The notes beneath the pieces were generated by a model that ran no database searches, was not told the DNA's origin, and saw only the letters and a program-made list of their open reading frames with translations. 64,000 nucleotides of DNA from Lacinutrix sp. (GTDB taxonomy: Bacteria > Bacteroidota > Bacteroidia > Flavobacteriales > Flavobacteriaceae), in contig NZ_JAQWGS010000008.1 in the NCBI RefSeq assembly GCF_029238095.1, forward strand, positions 1 through 64,000. The letters are read 5' to 3'. The position numbers and the translations under genes are program-made. Below are positions 55,091 to 63,644 of the stretch, piece after piece. Position 1 is the stretch's first letter. Each line of letters begins with the position of its first letter.

Positions 55091-55162
55091 AGAAGCTATT
55101 TCCTGCTTTCCGTTATATCTTTTTTGAAAAAAACAAAAAAGGATGTCTCTACAATCAGGGCT
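55091..55162. repeat. Dispersed repeat with hairpin between hmgA and hppD
   Basis: The tract runs from gctatttcctgctttcc through cttttttg (55119-55126), an A-rich loop and caaaaaag (55134-55141), to caatcagggct. It resembles, from memory, a long interspersed element in flavobacterial intergenic regions (TCCTGCTTTCC ... AAAAGGAT ... TCAGGGCTA). The 8-bp stem with its T-run could also end hmgA transcription. Confidence 0.5.
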
Positions 55163-55255
55163 AAAATATTTGTAAAGTAGTAGCTAAATCAAAATAACTT
55201 TATCAACTTACTGAGTTGGTTTTCTTTCTACAAGAAAGATTAAGAAATAAAAATT

Positions 55256-56419
55256 ATGAGTAAAAAAGAAGTAAAATCAGTAAACTACGGTTTAGAAAAA
55301 ATATTTGAAGGCGCGCAAGACTTCTTGCCTCTATTAGGAACAGATTACGTAGAGTTCTATGTTGGTAATGCAAAACAATCGGCACACTTCTACAAAACAG
55401 CATTCGGTTTTCAATCTTATGCATATAAAGGTTTAGAAACAGGATCAAGAGACTCTGTAAGTTATGTATTAAAACAAGACAAAATTCGTTTAGTACTTAC
55501 AACACCTCTAAATAGCTCATCTCCAATTAACAACCATATTGTAAAACATGGAGATGGTGTAAAAGTTGTAGCACTTTGGGTAGAAGATGCCAGAAAATCT
55601 TACGAAGAAACAACAAAACGTGGTGCAAAATCTTATATGGAACCTACTGTTGAAAAAGACGAATTTGGCGAAGTCGTTAGAGCAGGAATTTACACCTATG
55701 GAGAAACCGTTCACATGTTTGTAGAACGTAAAAACTATACAGGAACATTTATGCCAGGTTTTGTAGCGTGGCAAAGCGACTATAATCCTGAGCCAGTAGG
55801 TTTAAAATATATAGACCATATGGTCGGTAATGTTGGTTGGGGACAAATGAACAAATGGGTAAAATGGTACGAAGATGTTATGGGCTTTGTAAACTTTTTA
55901 TCTTTCGACGATAAACAAATCCATACAGAATACTCAGCACTTATGAGTAAAGTTATGAGTAATGGAAATGGACGCATAAAATTTCCTATTAACGAACCAG
56001 CAAAAGCAGCAAAAAAATCACAAATTGAAGAATATTTAGATTTTTATGAAGACTCTGGTGTGCAACACATAGCAGTTGCCACAGATGATATTATCAAAAC
56101 TGTTGCCCAACTAAAAGCTAGAGGTGTCGAGTTCTTACCACCACCACCACAAGCTTACTACGACGATATTCCAAGACGTTTAGGAGTGCACATGGACATG
56201 ATGAAAGAAGACATTAAAGAACTACAAAAACTATCCATTCTTGTAGATGCAGACGAAGAAGGTTACTTACTACAAATTTTTACAAAACCTGTAGAAGATA
56301 GACCAACATTATTTTTCGAAATCATACAACGTATGGGAGCACAAGGTTTTGGAGCAGGAAACTTTAAAGCTTTGTTTGAGTCTATTGAACGTGAACAAGC
56401 AAAACGTGGAACTTTATAA
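55256..56419 (+). CDS. hppD: 4-hydroxyphenylpyruvate dioxygenase
   Basis: HppD converts 4-hydroxyphenylpyruvate and O2 to homogentisate, using Fe(II). The 387-residue protein is two fused VOC domains. The metal triad is His188 (IDHMVGNV), His271 (VQHIAVATDD) and Glu355 (FFEIIQRMG). The C-terminal FGAGNFKALFESIEREQ forms the gating helix of the family. It lies 175 bases after hmgA, whose enzyme uses its product; a dispersed repeat fills the gap. Confidence 0.95.
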   Translation: MSKKEVKSVNYGLEKIFEGAQDFLPLLGTDYVEFYVGNAKQSAHFYKTAFGFQSYAYKGLETGSRDSVSYVLKQDKIRLVLTTPLNSSSPINNHIVKHGDGVKVVALWVEDARKSYEETTKRGAKSYMEPTVEKDEFGEVVRAGIYTYGETVHMFVERKNYTGTFMPGFVAWQSDYNPEPVGLKYIDHMVGNVGWGQMNKWVKWYEDVMGFVNFLSFDDKQIHTEYSALMSKVMSNGNGRIKFPINEPAKAAKKSQIEEYLDFYEDSGVQHIAVATDDIIKTVAQLKARGVEFLPPPPQAYYDDIPRRLGVHMDMMKEDIKELQKLSILVDADEEGYLLQIFTKPVEDRPTLFFEIIQRMGAQGFGAGNFKALFESIEREQAKRGTL

Positions 56420-56441
56420 ATATATTTTTTAATTTTTATTC

Positions 56442-56472
56442 AAAAGAGGAAACTAAGTTTCCTCTTTTTTTA
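56442..56472. terminator. Bidirectional terminator overlapping the end of the XRE gene
   Basis: A 13-bp stem (56442-56454 with 56456-56468) has T-runs on both sides. It serves hppD and the convergent XRE gene, whose TAG stop (56455-56453) lies at the top of the hairpin. Confidence 0.85.
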
Positions 56473-56692
56473 TTTTCAAACCCTTAAAAAACTCTTCCAA
56501 ATTAATTTCAAAATAGTCACATATTCTTTTAAGAGTACTGACTGTAATATTCGTTTTGCCTTGCTCTATTCTTGCAAGATGAATCCCTGTATCAAAATAA
56601 AAAATTTCTAAAGTCACACCTCTATTAACTCTTAACTCTTTTATTTTTAGAGCGATAGCATTATTAAGACTATGGTTTTTAAATTGTGACAT
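56453..56692 (-). CDS. XRE-family helix-turn-helix regulator
   Basis: The 79-residue protein is essentially one HTH_3 domain: NAIALKIKELRVNRGVTLEIF, then TGIHLARIEQGKTNITVSTLKRICDYFEINLEEFF. The unusual DTGIHLARIEQG replaces the more common SQ-x-S/T recognition start, but the spacing is normal. ATG 56692 is preferred to the GTG at 56701, which adds three residues. A short inverted repeat acaat/attgt (56700-56704 with 56711-56715) just before it may be its own operator. Target genes are unknown; neighbouring aromatic catabolism genes are candidates. Confidence 0.85.
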   Translation of the reverse strand: MSQFKNHSLNNAIALKIKELRVNRGVTLEIFYFDTGIHLARIEQGKTNITVSTLKRICDYFEINLEEFFKGLKIKKEET

Positions 56693-56827
56693 TATAATCA
56701 CAATATCTACATTGTATTTGAAAAAAATAATAACTTATTTGTCATTATTCTAAAAAATACTTATATAAAACACATAGTTAACTTAATCAAAAGGACCTTT
56801 TAATCATTAATGGTTTCGAAAAGTTAA

Positions 56828-58016
56828 ACACGTTTTAAATTTGAAAAGAATACTAAACTAAAGAGCAAACTTACAAAACTATCCGAAAATTTAGAGAAGA
56901 GTAACTCTAATATCCAAAATAAAACTGTAGTTTCAAATGAATATGGATTTACTATTGATACAGATCAAGCAAATTATATAGAAAGCGCAGATGCATCTTA
57001 TCATTCCTATACTTTTTACATTCAAAGAGATATAGAAACAGATGCATTAGAAAATTTATTATTCTCTTTAAAACCAGATGGTACTTATAAGATAAGTCTA
57101 ATAGCATATAATACAACAGCACAAGAAAAAGAAGATGTTTTTAATGGTATTAATATTGATTTGACAGATAAAGTTAGTTCAACTACAATTACTGACGAAG
57201 GTTTAATTAGCGATGTTTTTAGTAAAGTTACAGATTGTATAGGCTATATAGTAACTGAGAATTGCAGTTACCAAAACTCTCTACATACGAATGGTTATCT
57301 ACCTAATGGTAATCAATGTCCAGGATATGAATATGACAGGTTTTATTATGGATGTGGTGGTTCTGGAGGATCAAGTTCTGGGCCTAGTGGTCCATCTGGG
57401 CCTTCTGGACCAACTTCTGGAGCAGGTGGTCCGAATTCAAGTGATGTAGACGATGTCACAACTACGACTCTTCCGCCACTTCCTGATCCTTGTTCTGATT
57501 TAAAAGATTTAATACAAGATGACACTAATAATGATAATTCTGTACCAAATATAAAACCTGATTTAGAACTTTTAAAAACTACTTTACAAGAATCTGGTGA
57601 AAATGGTACTCAATTTAAAAAAAATACTGGTACATATAGTAGTAACAATTTACCTGCTACAACTAGTAATTCTATAGCAATAACTGCTGGTGGCGATAAT
57701 TATGGTGCTGCACATACACATCCTTTAAGTACTTTTCCAATGTTTTCTTGGTCTGATGTTTACACACTTTTCAATTTACATCAAAATGCAAGAGCAGCTG
57801 TAAAAGACCATGTTACTTTTATTGTAATTGCTAATTCAAATGGCGCTGCTGCTCAACCAAATATTTATGCAATAAAAATAAATGATTTTAGAGCAGTTTG
57901 GCAATCATAACATTTCTCTGTATAAAGCTAATGATGACATTACAAATTGGAATGAATTAACATTAGGGACTGATTTCCCATATAATGGTACAGTTATTGA
58001 AACACCATGTAATTAA
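56828..58016 (+). pseudogene. Broken gene for a surface protein with collagen-like linker and JAMM-type motif
   Basis: A continuous frame runs from after the TAA at 56825-56827 to a TAA at 57908-57910 but has no start codon for its first 300 bases. It encodes an N-terminal module (KTVVSNEYGFTIDTDQANYI, SYTFYIQRDIETDALENLLF), then a Gly/Ser/Pro tract with GPSGPSGPSGP. The last part has GAAHTHPLSTFPMFSWSD, which fits the JAMM consensus H-x-H-P-x7-S-x2-D. After the stop a shifted frame (57906-58016) continues with NISLYKANDDITNWNELTLG and ends TPCN, as expected for the family's C-terminus. The gene has therefore lost its 5' end and a 3' segment. Confidence 0.65.
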
Positions 58017-58037
58017 CAATTAAAAAATAAAATAATT

Positions 58038-58631
58038 ATGAAAACAATATACATATTACTGATAACAATTCTGTTTTCAAGCACTTCTATTGCGCAATCT
58101 CCAGTTGTAGATATTGAAAACAAACCGTCTTTTAGAGAAACTGTTACAAATACATACTATAAAGACATTAATAATTTTATGAATCCATTTGTAGGCACTT
58201 GGATATATACCAATGGTAACACCTCTTTTAAAATTGTATTAGTAAAAGAAACCATGCAGTATACAGGCGAACATTATACAGATTATATTACTGGAGAATA
58301 TCAATACAGTGAAAATGGTACAGAAATAGCCAATACGCTTTCTAATACAGACCAATACGAAGTAGGAATAAATGGTAATTCTTTATTAAAACCAGAACAT
58401 AGACCTATTTGTACTGATTGCCCTGCAAACGAAAGAAGAGTACAAGTGTCTATATTTGATAACATTTCTGGTTTAAGTGGTAAGTTTACATTAAAATTAA
58501 CAACTGCTAATGGACAACCTGCAATTGAGGGATTTATATATGGTAATGCACCAGTAATAGTAGAAGGAAATCCTCCTGCTTATACAGAAATGGTTATACC
58601 AACAGGAACTTTTACGTTTATTAAACAATAA
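58038..58631 (+). CDS. DUF6705 family exported protein
   Basis: The 197-residue protein has a signal peptide (MKTIYILLITILFSSTSIAQ) and a beta-rich body with the family pattern ending YYKDINNFMNPFVGTWIYTNGNTSFKIVL, YITGEYQYSENGTEIANTLS, and the closing IPTGTFTFIKQ. A Cys-x2-Cys pair lies near residue 130 (CTDCP). No function is known for DUF6705. In my recollection it often follows genes like the broken JAMM-motif gene upstream. Here the two are 22 bases apart, so this gene may have lost its partner. Confidence 0.75.
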   Translation: MKTIYILLITILFSSTSIAQSPVVDIENKPSFRETVTNTYYKDINNFMNPFVGTWIYTNGNTSFKIVLVKETMQYTGEHYTDYITGEYQYSENGTEIANTLSNTDQYEVGINGNSLLKPEHRPICTDCPANERRVQVSIFDNISGLSGKFTLKLTTANGQPAIEGFIYGNAPVIVEGNPPAYTEMVIPTGTFTFIKQ

Positions 58632-58718
58632 AAACAGGTAAAAACTAAGTATTATCAATGCCAATATAATCTAGGCTTATAATTATTGAATTACTAATTT
58701 TGTTAAAAAAACACTAAA

Positions 58719-58752
58719 AAATACCATCTAAACATTAGATGGTATTTTTTTG
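58719..58752 (+). terminator. Terminator after the DUF6705 gene
   Basis: An 11-bp stem (58721-58731 with 58735-58745) has loop aca and a T-run. It is a strong rho-independent type. Confidence 0.88.
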
Positions 58753-58840
58753 TTTTATATTTTTGGAATAGTAATTGTAATATTAGCTTATTAGGCAGTA
58801 AAAGCTTAAAAAATCATTGATTACAAGAACTCAAACACCT

Positions 58841-59620
58841 ATGAAAAAATTTCTACTCATAATACTCACAATAAGCTCAATAAACATAGCCACAGCACAA
58901 GAAGTTTCTTTTAAAGGTGGTGAATGGTTTAAATTTGAAATGAGCTACAGTAATTTCCTAAAAGCAGGAAATGCTACATTAACCGTTAAAGAAACAGAAT
59001 TAAACGGAAAACCAGTGTTTCATATCGTTGGTAAGGGCTGGACAACTGGCATGATAAAATGGTTTTTTAAAGTAAAAGATCGCTATGAGAGCTATATAGA
59101 TGTAGATAAAATTATTCCTTATAAATTTATTAGAAATATAGATGAAGGTGGCCATAAAAAAAATATCGAAATAAATTTTAATCACGAAAAAAACACAGCT
59201 TTAGTTCACAACAAAAAACATAAGACACACAAAACAGTAGCCACAAAACCTAATGTGCAAGACATGGTTTCTATGTATTATTATTTAAGAAATAAAATTA
59301 ATACTAACACACTAAAACCAGGCGACGAGATTAAAACAGATATGTTTTTTGATGAAGAAAACTATGGTTTTAAATTAAAATTCTTAGGAGAAGAGATTAT
59401 TAAAACAAATTTTGGTAAAATTGAAACACTAAAATTTAGACCATATGTTATGGCAGGTCGAGTGTTTAAAGAAGAAGAAAGTTTAACACTTTGGGTTTCA
59501 AAAGACAAAAATAAAGTACCTTTACGCATTAAAGCAGATTTAGCTGTTGGATCTTTAAGAGCAGATTTAGAAGCCTTTAAAGGCCTTAAACATCCATTTA
59601 AAATTGTTGTAGAAAACTAA
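58841..59620 (+). CDS. DUF3108 exported protein
   Basis: The 259-residue protein has a signal peptide (MKKFLLIILTISSINIATAQ) and a beta-rich DUF3108 domain: GGEWFKFEMSYSNFLKAGNATLTV, GMIKWFFKVKDRYESYIDVDKIIPYKFIRNIDEGG, VSMYYYLRNK, and VPLRIKADLAVGSLRADL. The domain is a periplasmic, possibly lipid- or polysaccharide-handling barrel, and its role is not proved. ATG 58841 is preferred; a TTG eight codons upstream is in frame. The last base of its stop is the A of the next gene's ATG (TAATG), so translation is coupled. Confidence 0.88.
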   Translation: MKKFLLIILTISSINIATAQEVSFKGGEWFKFEMSYSNFLKAGNATLTVKETELNGKPVFHIVGKGWTTGMIKWFFKVKDRYESYIDVDKIIPYKFIRNIDEGGHKKNIEINFNHEKNTALVHNKKHKTHKTVATKPNVQDMVSMYYYLRNKINTNTLKPGDEIKTDMFFDEENYGFKLKFLGEEIIKTNFGKIETLKFRPYVMAGRVFKEEESLTLWVSKDKNKVPLRIKADLAVGSLRADLEAFKGLKHPFKIVVEN

Positions 59621-60543
59621 TGAGCGTAGACAATAAAATAACCGACCAACTAAACAAAAAATACCAAGACTTAGACCAAAATGTAAATACACATTTAGAA
59701 GGTTTATTACATAGTAAACCAATTGATTATTGGGATTATATTCAAACCGATGCGCTTTTAAACCTTCAAGTTCAGAGAACTATTTTTCCAGATGAAATGG
59801 TGTTTTTAATGTACCATCAAGTTAACGAGTTATTGTTTAAAATGATTCTTTGGGAAATAGATCAAGTTGCTAAAAAAGAACATATTTCTGCTGCTTTTTT
59901 CGAAGACAAATTGATGCGTATTAGTCGTTATTTCGATATGCTAACGTCTTCCTTTACAGTTATGAAAGATGGAATGGACGTTACGCAATACAACAAATTT
60001 AGACACACTTTAACACCAGCAAGTGGTTTTCAAAGTGCTCAATATAGAAAAATTGAATTTTCATCAACAGAACTTATCAATTTAATAGATAATCGTTTTA
60101 GAGAAACTATAGATAGAAATACGCCATTTGAGCATGCTTTCGAGCATTTATATTGGCAAGCTGCAGGAAAAGATTATAAAACTGGTAAAAAAACCTATAC
60201 ATTAACAGTTTTTGAAGAAAAATACAAAGACGAATTTATTAGATTTGCAGAATTCTATAATACTCATAACTTATGGACAATTTTTAAAAAGTTACCGCAA
60301 GAGGTTAGAGAGGATCAAGATTTAGTAAAAGCAATGCGTCATTACGACTACACAGTAAATATTACATGGGTAATGGCACATTATAACACCGCAAACCACT
60401 ATTTAAACATAGGTGGCAAAACAGTAGAAGCAACAGGAGGAAGCGAATGGGTAAAATATATGCATCCAAAATATCAAAGACGAATATTTTTTCCAGATTT
60501 ATGGAGCCAACAGGAATTAGACGATTGGGGAAAAAATATTTAA
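59620..60543 (+). CDS. Tryptophan 2,3-dioxygenase family protein
   Basis: The enzyme is haem-dependent and converts tryptophan to N-formylkynurenine, the first step of the kynurenine route. The 307-residue protein shows FPDEMVFLMYHQVNELLFKMILWEID (with the His and Arg-region), YFDMLTSSFTVMKDGMD, LTPASGFQSAQYRKIE (substrate contact), and W-V-M-A-H-Y near 246, whose His matches the proximal haem ligand. The end [22 protein letters not shown] is usual. It overlaps the DUF3108 stop by one base and overlaps the M23 gene by tens of bases, so the three are co-transcribed. Confidence 0.9.
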   Translation: MSVDNKITDQLNKKYQDLDQNVNTHLEGLLHSKPIDYWDYIQTDALLNLQVQRTIFPDEMVFLMYHQVNELLFKMILWEIDQVAKKEHISAAFFEDKLMRISRYFDMLTSSFTVMKDGMDVTQYNKFRHTLTPASGFQSAQYRKIEFSSTELINLIDNRFRETIDRNTPFEHAFEHLYWQAAGKDYKTGKKTYTLTVFEEKYKDEFIRFAEFYNTHNLWTIFKKLPQEVREDQDLVKAMRHYDYTVNITWVMAHYNTANHYLNIGGKTVEATGGSEWVKYMHPKYQRRIFFPDLWSQQELDDWGKNI

Positions 60544-61820
60544 TACTCGCCATTTGTTGTATTTACCTCTTTAATTGTAAAGAAGATGTTGAAAACGAAA
60601 ACAACATCGATAAAGCCTTAATAGAAGAACCTGAACAGATTTATGAATTTGGATTTAATTTAGAAGATTACGTAGTAAAAAGAGACACCATACAAAATGG
60701 TGACACTTTTGGAAAAATATTAGAACGCCACAATATTCCCTATCCAAAAATATTCGAAATAACACAAAAAGCTAAAGACACTTTTGATGTTGGTAGAAAC
60801 CTACAATTAGGAAAACCTTATACTCTATTATGCTCTAACGATTCTTTACAGAAACCTAAATGCTTTATCTATCAACCAACTAAAGAACGTTATGTTGTTA
60901 TAGATTTTCAAGATTCTATTAAAGCATATACTAGCTACAAACCTATTAAATACATAGAAAAAACAGCATCTGGAGTTATAACATCGAACATTTCCCAATC
61001 TATGGACGACCAAGGAAAACCATTTATGCTAGCCTTAAAAATGAGTGATATCTACGCTTGGACCATAGATTTTTCAAGACTCCAAAAAAACGATAAATTT
61101 AAAGTAATTTATACTGAAAAATATATAGACGATTCCATATATGCTGGAATTCACCAAATAAAAGCAGCTTACTTTGAACATAATAAAAAACCATTTTACG
61201 CTTTTGAATTCGAAACAGATACAGTTTTAGGAATTAGAGATTACTTTAGTGAAGAAGCAAAAAATTTACGTCGTGCATTTCTAAAGTCTCCAGTAAGCTT
61301 TAGTCGCATCTCCTCTAGGTATAACTTAAAAAGACGAATAGCATTATATGGTAATCGTGTAAGACCACACAAAGGAACAGACTTTGCAGCAAAACGTGGA
61401 ACACCAATTATGGCAACCGCAAATGGTACAGTAATAGAGTCTGCAAAAAGAGGCGGAAATGGTAATTATGTAAAAGTAAAACATAATGACACCTACACAA
61501 CTCAATATCTTCATATGAGCAAGCGTAAAGCTAAAGTAGGAGATTTTGTTAAACAAGGAGATGTTATTGGCTATGTTGGCATGACAGGAAACACATCTGG
61601 ACCACATGTATGTTATCGTTTCTGGAAAAATGGTAAACAAGTAGACCCTTTTAAACAAAAACTACCAGAGGCTAAACCTATTTCCGATAGCTTAAAAACC
61701 AAGTTTTTAAAATATATAAAACCTTTAAAAGTGCAATTAGAATCTATTGGTTACCCAAAAAAACCTATAAAATCTGACAGTTTAAAAATAAAACTTAAAG
61801 AACAAAAACTAATCACCTAG
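60501..61820 (+). CDS. M23 family metallopeptidase lipoprotein (LytM/NlpD-like)
   Basis: The predicted periplasmic murein endopeptidase is of 439 residues from ATG 60501. A hydrophobic stretch, [14 protein letters not shown], ends in a lipobox cysteine. A LysM-like OapA-type N-terminal part (about 50-130, [13 protein letters not shown]) follows. The M23 domain (about 280-400) has [14 protein letters not shown] (His and Asp), [15 protein letters not shown] (His) and [10 protein letters not shown] (His). The true start may be TTG 60525 ([11 protein letters not shown]...), and an ATG at 60447 is also open. All overlap the dioxygenase gene. Confidence 0.88.
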   Translation: MEPTGIRRLGKKYLILAICCIYLFNCKEDVENENNIDKALIEEPEQIYEFGFNLEDYVVKRDTIQNGDTFGKILERHNIPYPKIFEITQKAKDTFDVGRNLQLGKPYTLLCSNDSLQKPKCFIYQPTKERYVVIDFQDSIKAYTSYKPIKYIEKTASGVITSNISQSMDDQGKPFMLALKMSDIYAWTIDFSRLQKNDKFKVIYTEKYIDDSIYAGIHQIKAAYFEHNKKPFYAFEFETDTVLGIRDYFSEEAKNLRRAFLKSPVSFSRISSRYNLKRRIALYGNRVRPHKGTDFAAKRGTPIMATANGTVIESAKRGGNGNYVKVKHNDTYTTQYLHMSKRKAKVGDFVKQGDVIGYVGMTGNTSGPHVCYRFWKNGKQVDPFKQKLPEAKPISDSLKTKFLKYIKPLKVQLESIGYPKKPIKSDSLKIKLKEQKLIT

Positions 61821-61831
61821 TCTATAAAACA

Positions 61832-63475
61832 ATGGCATTACCAACAATAAATCCTACAACTACAAAAGCCTGGAAAGCATTACAAAATCATTATAATGCC
61901 ATAAAGCAATTCGCTATTAAAGACCTATTCTTAAAAGAGGAAAATAGAGCAGATAATTTTAAAATTAATTGGGAAGATTTCTATGTAGACTTCTCCAAAA
62001 ACAGAATAACCGAAGAGACAATTAGTTTACTTTTAGAACTTACCAATCAAGTAAAACTTAAAGAAGCTATTAGTGCTTATTATTCTGGAGACACTATAAA
62101 CAAAACAGAAGGTAGAGCTGTTTTACATACAGCATTACGCGGCAAAGAGACAGACACTGTTCTTGTTGATGGAAAAAATGTAATGCCAGAAATTTTTGCT
62201 GTTAAAGAAAAAATGAAAGCATTTACTAATACTATAGTAGATGGTAAAAGAAAAGGCTACACAAATAAACCATTTACCGATGTGGTAAACATTGGAATAG
62301 GAGGAAGTGACTTAGGACCAGCAATGGTAGTGGAATCTCTTCAGTTTTACAAAAATCATTTAACTACGCACTTTGTTAGTAATGTAGATGGTGATCACGT
62401 TAATGAAGTTCTTAAAAAATTAAATCCTGAAACAACATTATTTGTTATTGTTTCAAAAACATTTACTACTCAAGAAACCTTATCGAATGCTAATACTATT
62501 AGAAAATGGTTTCTAAAACATGGAAAAAAAGAAGATGTAGCAAAACACTTCGTGGCAGTCTCTACAAATATTGAAAAAGTAAAAGCCTTTGGTATCGATC
62601 AAGATAACATATTCCCAATGTGGAATTGGGTTGGAGGACGTTTTTCGCTTTGGAGTGCTGTTGGTCTTACTATAAGTTTAGCTGTTGGTTTCGAAAATTT
62701 TAACAAACTTTTAAAAGGAGCAAATGCTATGGATATTCATTTTAAAAATGAAGAATTCAAAAATAATATTCCAGTTGTTTTGGCCTTAATAAGTATTTGG
62801 TATAATAATTTCTATGGAGCAGAAAGCGAAGCTGTAATTGGATATTCTCAATACCTAAATCAATTTGCAACCTATTTGCAACAAGGTATCATGGAGAGTA
62901 ATGGAAAATCTATAGACAGAAATGGTAATAAAGTAAATTACCAAACCGGAACTCTTATTTGGGGAGAACCAGGCACAAACTCTCAACATGCTTTTTTTCA
63001 ATTAATTCATCAAGGCACAAAATTAATTCCTGCAGATTTTATTGGTTTTGCTGAAAGTCTTCACGGTAATCAAGAGCATCAAGATAAATTAATTTCAAAC
63101 TATATTGCACAAACCGAAGCCTTATTAAATGGTAAAGCTGAAGCTGAAGTTTTAAGTGAATTAAAAAAACAAAACTTTTCTGAAGAAGACATAAAAAACC
63201 TTTTACCTTTCAAGATTTTTGAAGGTAATAAACCAACAAACTCCATATTTATAAAAAAATTAACACCAGAAAGCTTAGGAAAGTTAATCGCTATGTACGA
63301 GCATAAAATATTTGTACAAGGCATTATCTGGAATATTTATAGCTACGACCAATTTGGTGTAGAACTTGGCAAGCAACTGGCGAGTTCAATTTTAGAAGAT
63401 ATACAATCTAAAGTCTCAAAAAATCATGATGCTTCTACACAAAATCTTTTAGAATTCTTCAAAATTTTTAGATAG
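61832..63475 (+). CDS. pgi: Glucose-6-phosphate isomerase
   Basis: Pgi interconverts glucose 6-phosphate and fructose 6-phosphate. The 547 residues give the long two-SIS-domain form. They show [15 protein letters not shown] (phosphate loop), [28 protein letters not shown] and [10 protein letters not shown] (catalytic Glu region). [26 protein letters not shown] holds the catalytic His, and the C-terminal segment is [21 protein letters not shown], with the Lys of the GK pair. It follows the M23 gene by 11 bases and may share its transcript. Confidence 0.96.
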   Translation: MALPTINPTTTKAWKALQNHYNAIKQFAIKDLFLKEENRADNFKINWEDFYVDFSKNRITEETISLLLELTNQVKLKEAISAYYSGDTINKTEGRAVLHTALRGKETDTVLVDGKNVMPEIFAVKEKMKAFTNTIVDGKRKGYTNKPFTDVVNIGIGGSDLGPAMVVESLQFYKNHLTTHFVSNVDGDHVNEVLKKLNPETTLFVIVSKTFTTQETLSNANTIRKWFLKHGKKEDVAKHFVAVSTNIEKVKAFGIDQDNIFPMWNWVGGRFSLWSAVGLTISLAVGFENFNKLLKGANAMDIHFKNEEFKNNIPVVLALISIWYNNFYGAESEAVIGYSQYLNQFATYLQQGIMESNGKSIDRNGNKVNYQTGTLIWGEPGTNSQHAFFQLIHQGTKLIPADFIGFAESLHGNQEHQDKLISNYIAQTEALLNGKAEAEVLSELKKQNFSEEDIKNLLPFKIFEGNKPTNSIFIKKLTPESLGKLIAMYEHKIFVQGIIWNIYSYDQFGVELGKQLASSILEDIQSKVSKNHDASTQNLLEFFKIFR

Positions 63476-63562
63476 TCTTTGTTAAAAAACTGTTAATAGT
63501 TTTATTTACTAGTAGCTATTGTCAGGCTAAAAATATAATATCTTGCATATAGCAAAAAAATG

Positions 63563-63583
63563 TTAACATTAAGTTAATGTTAA
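63563..63583. promoter_or_regulatory. Perfect 10-bp inverted repeat before the last gene, candidate operator
   Basis: ttaacattaa (63563-63572), one central g, and ttaatgttaa (63574-63583) are perfectly complementary. The repeat lies 15 bases upstream of the -7 box, that is, across the -33 region, where a regulator would act. Confidence 0.45.
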
Positions 63584-63598
63584 AGTATAAAATATATG

Positions 63599-63606
63599 TA
63601 TTTTTG
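63599..63606 (+). promoter_or_regulatory. -7 promoter box for the TonB receptor at the right edge
   Basis: The sequence tatttttg is an exact TAnnTTTG match 38 bases before the ATG. No -33 TTG is seen at the usual spacing; the inverted repeat occupies that site. Confidence 0.5.
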
Positions 63607-63644
63607 CTAAAAATTTTTAAATCAATTAACTTTAATTAAACCAA

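Noticed and set aside
57361-57440. Possible short tandem repeat or CRISPR-like array in the Gly/Ser/Pro tract.
   Set aside because: The repeat is a coding GPS-type linker of only a few units, without spacers or conserved direct repeats of CRISPR length.
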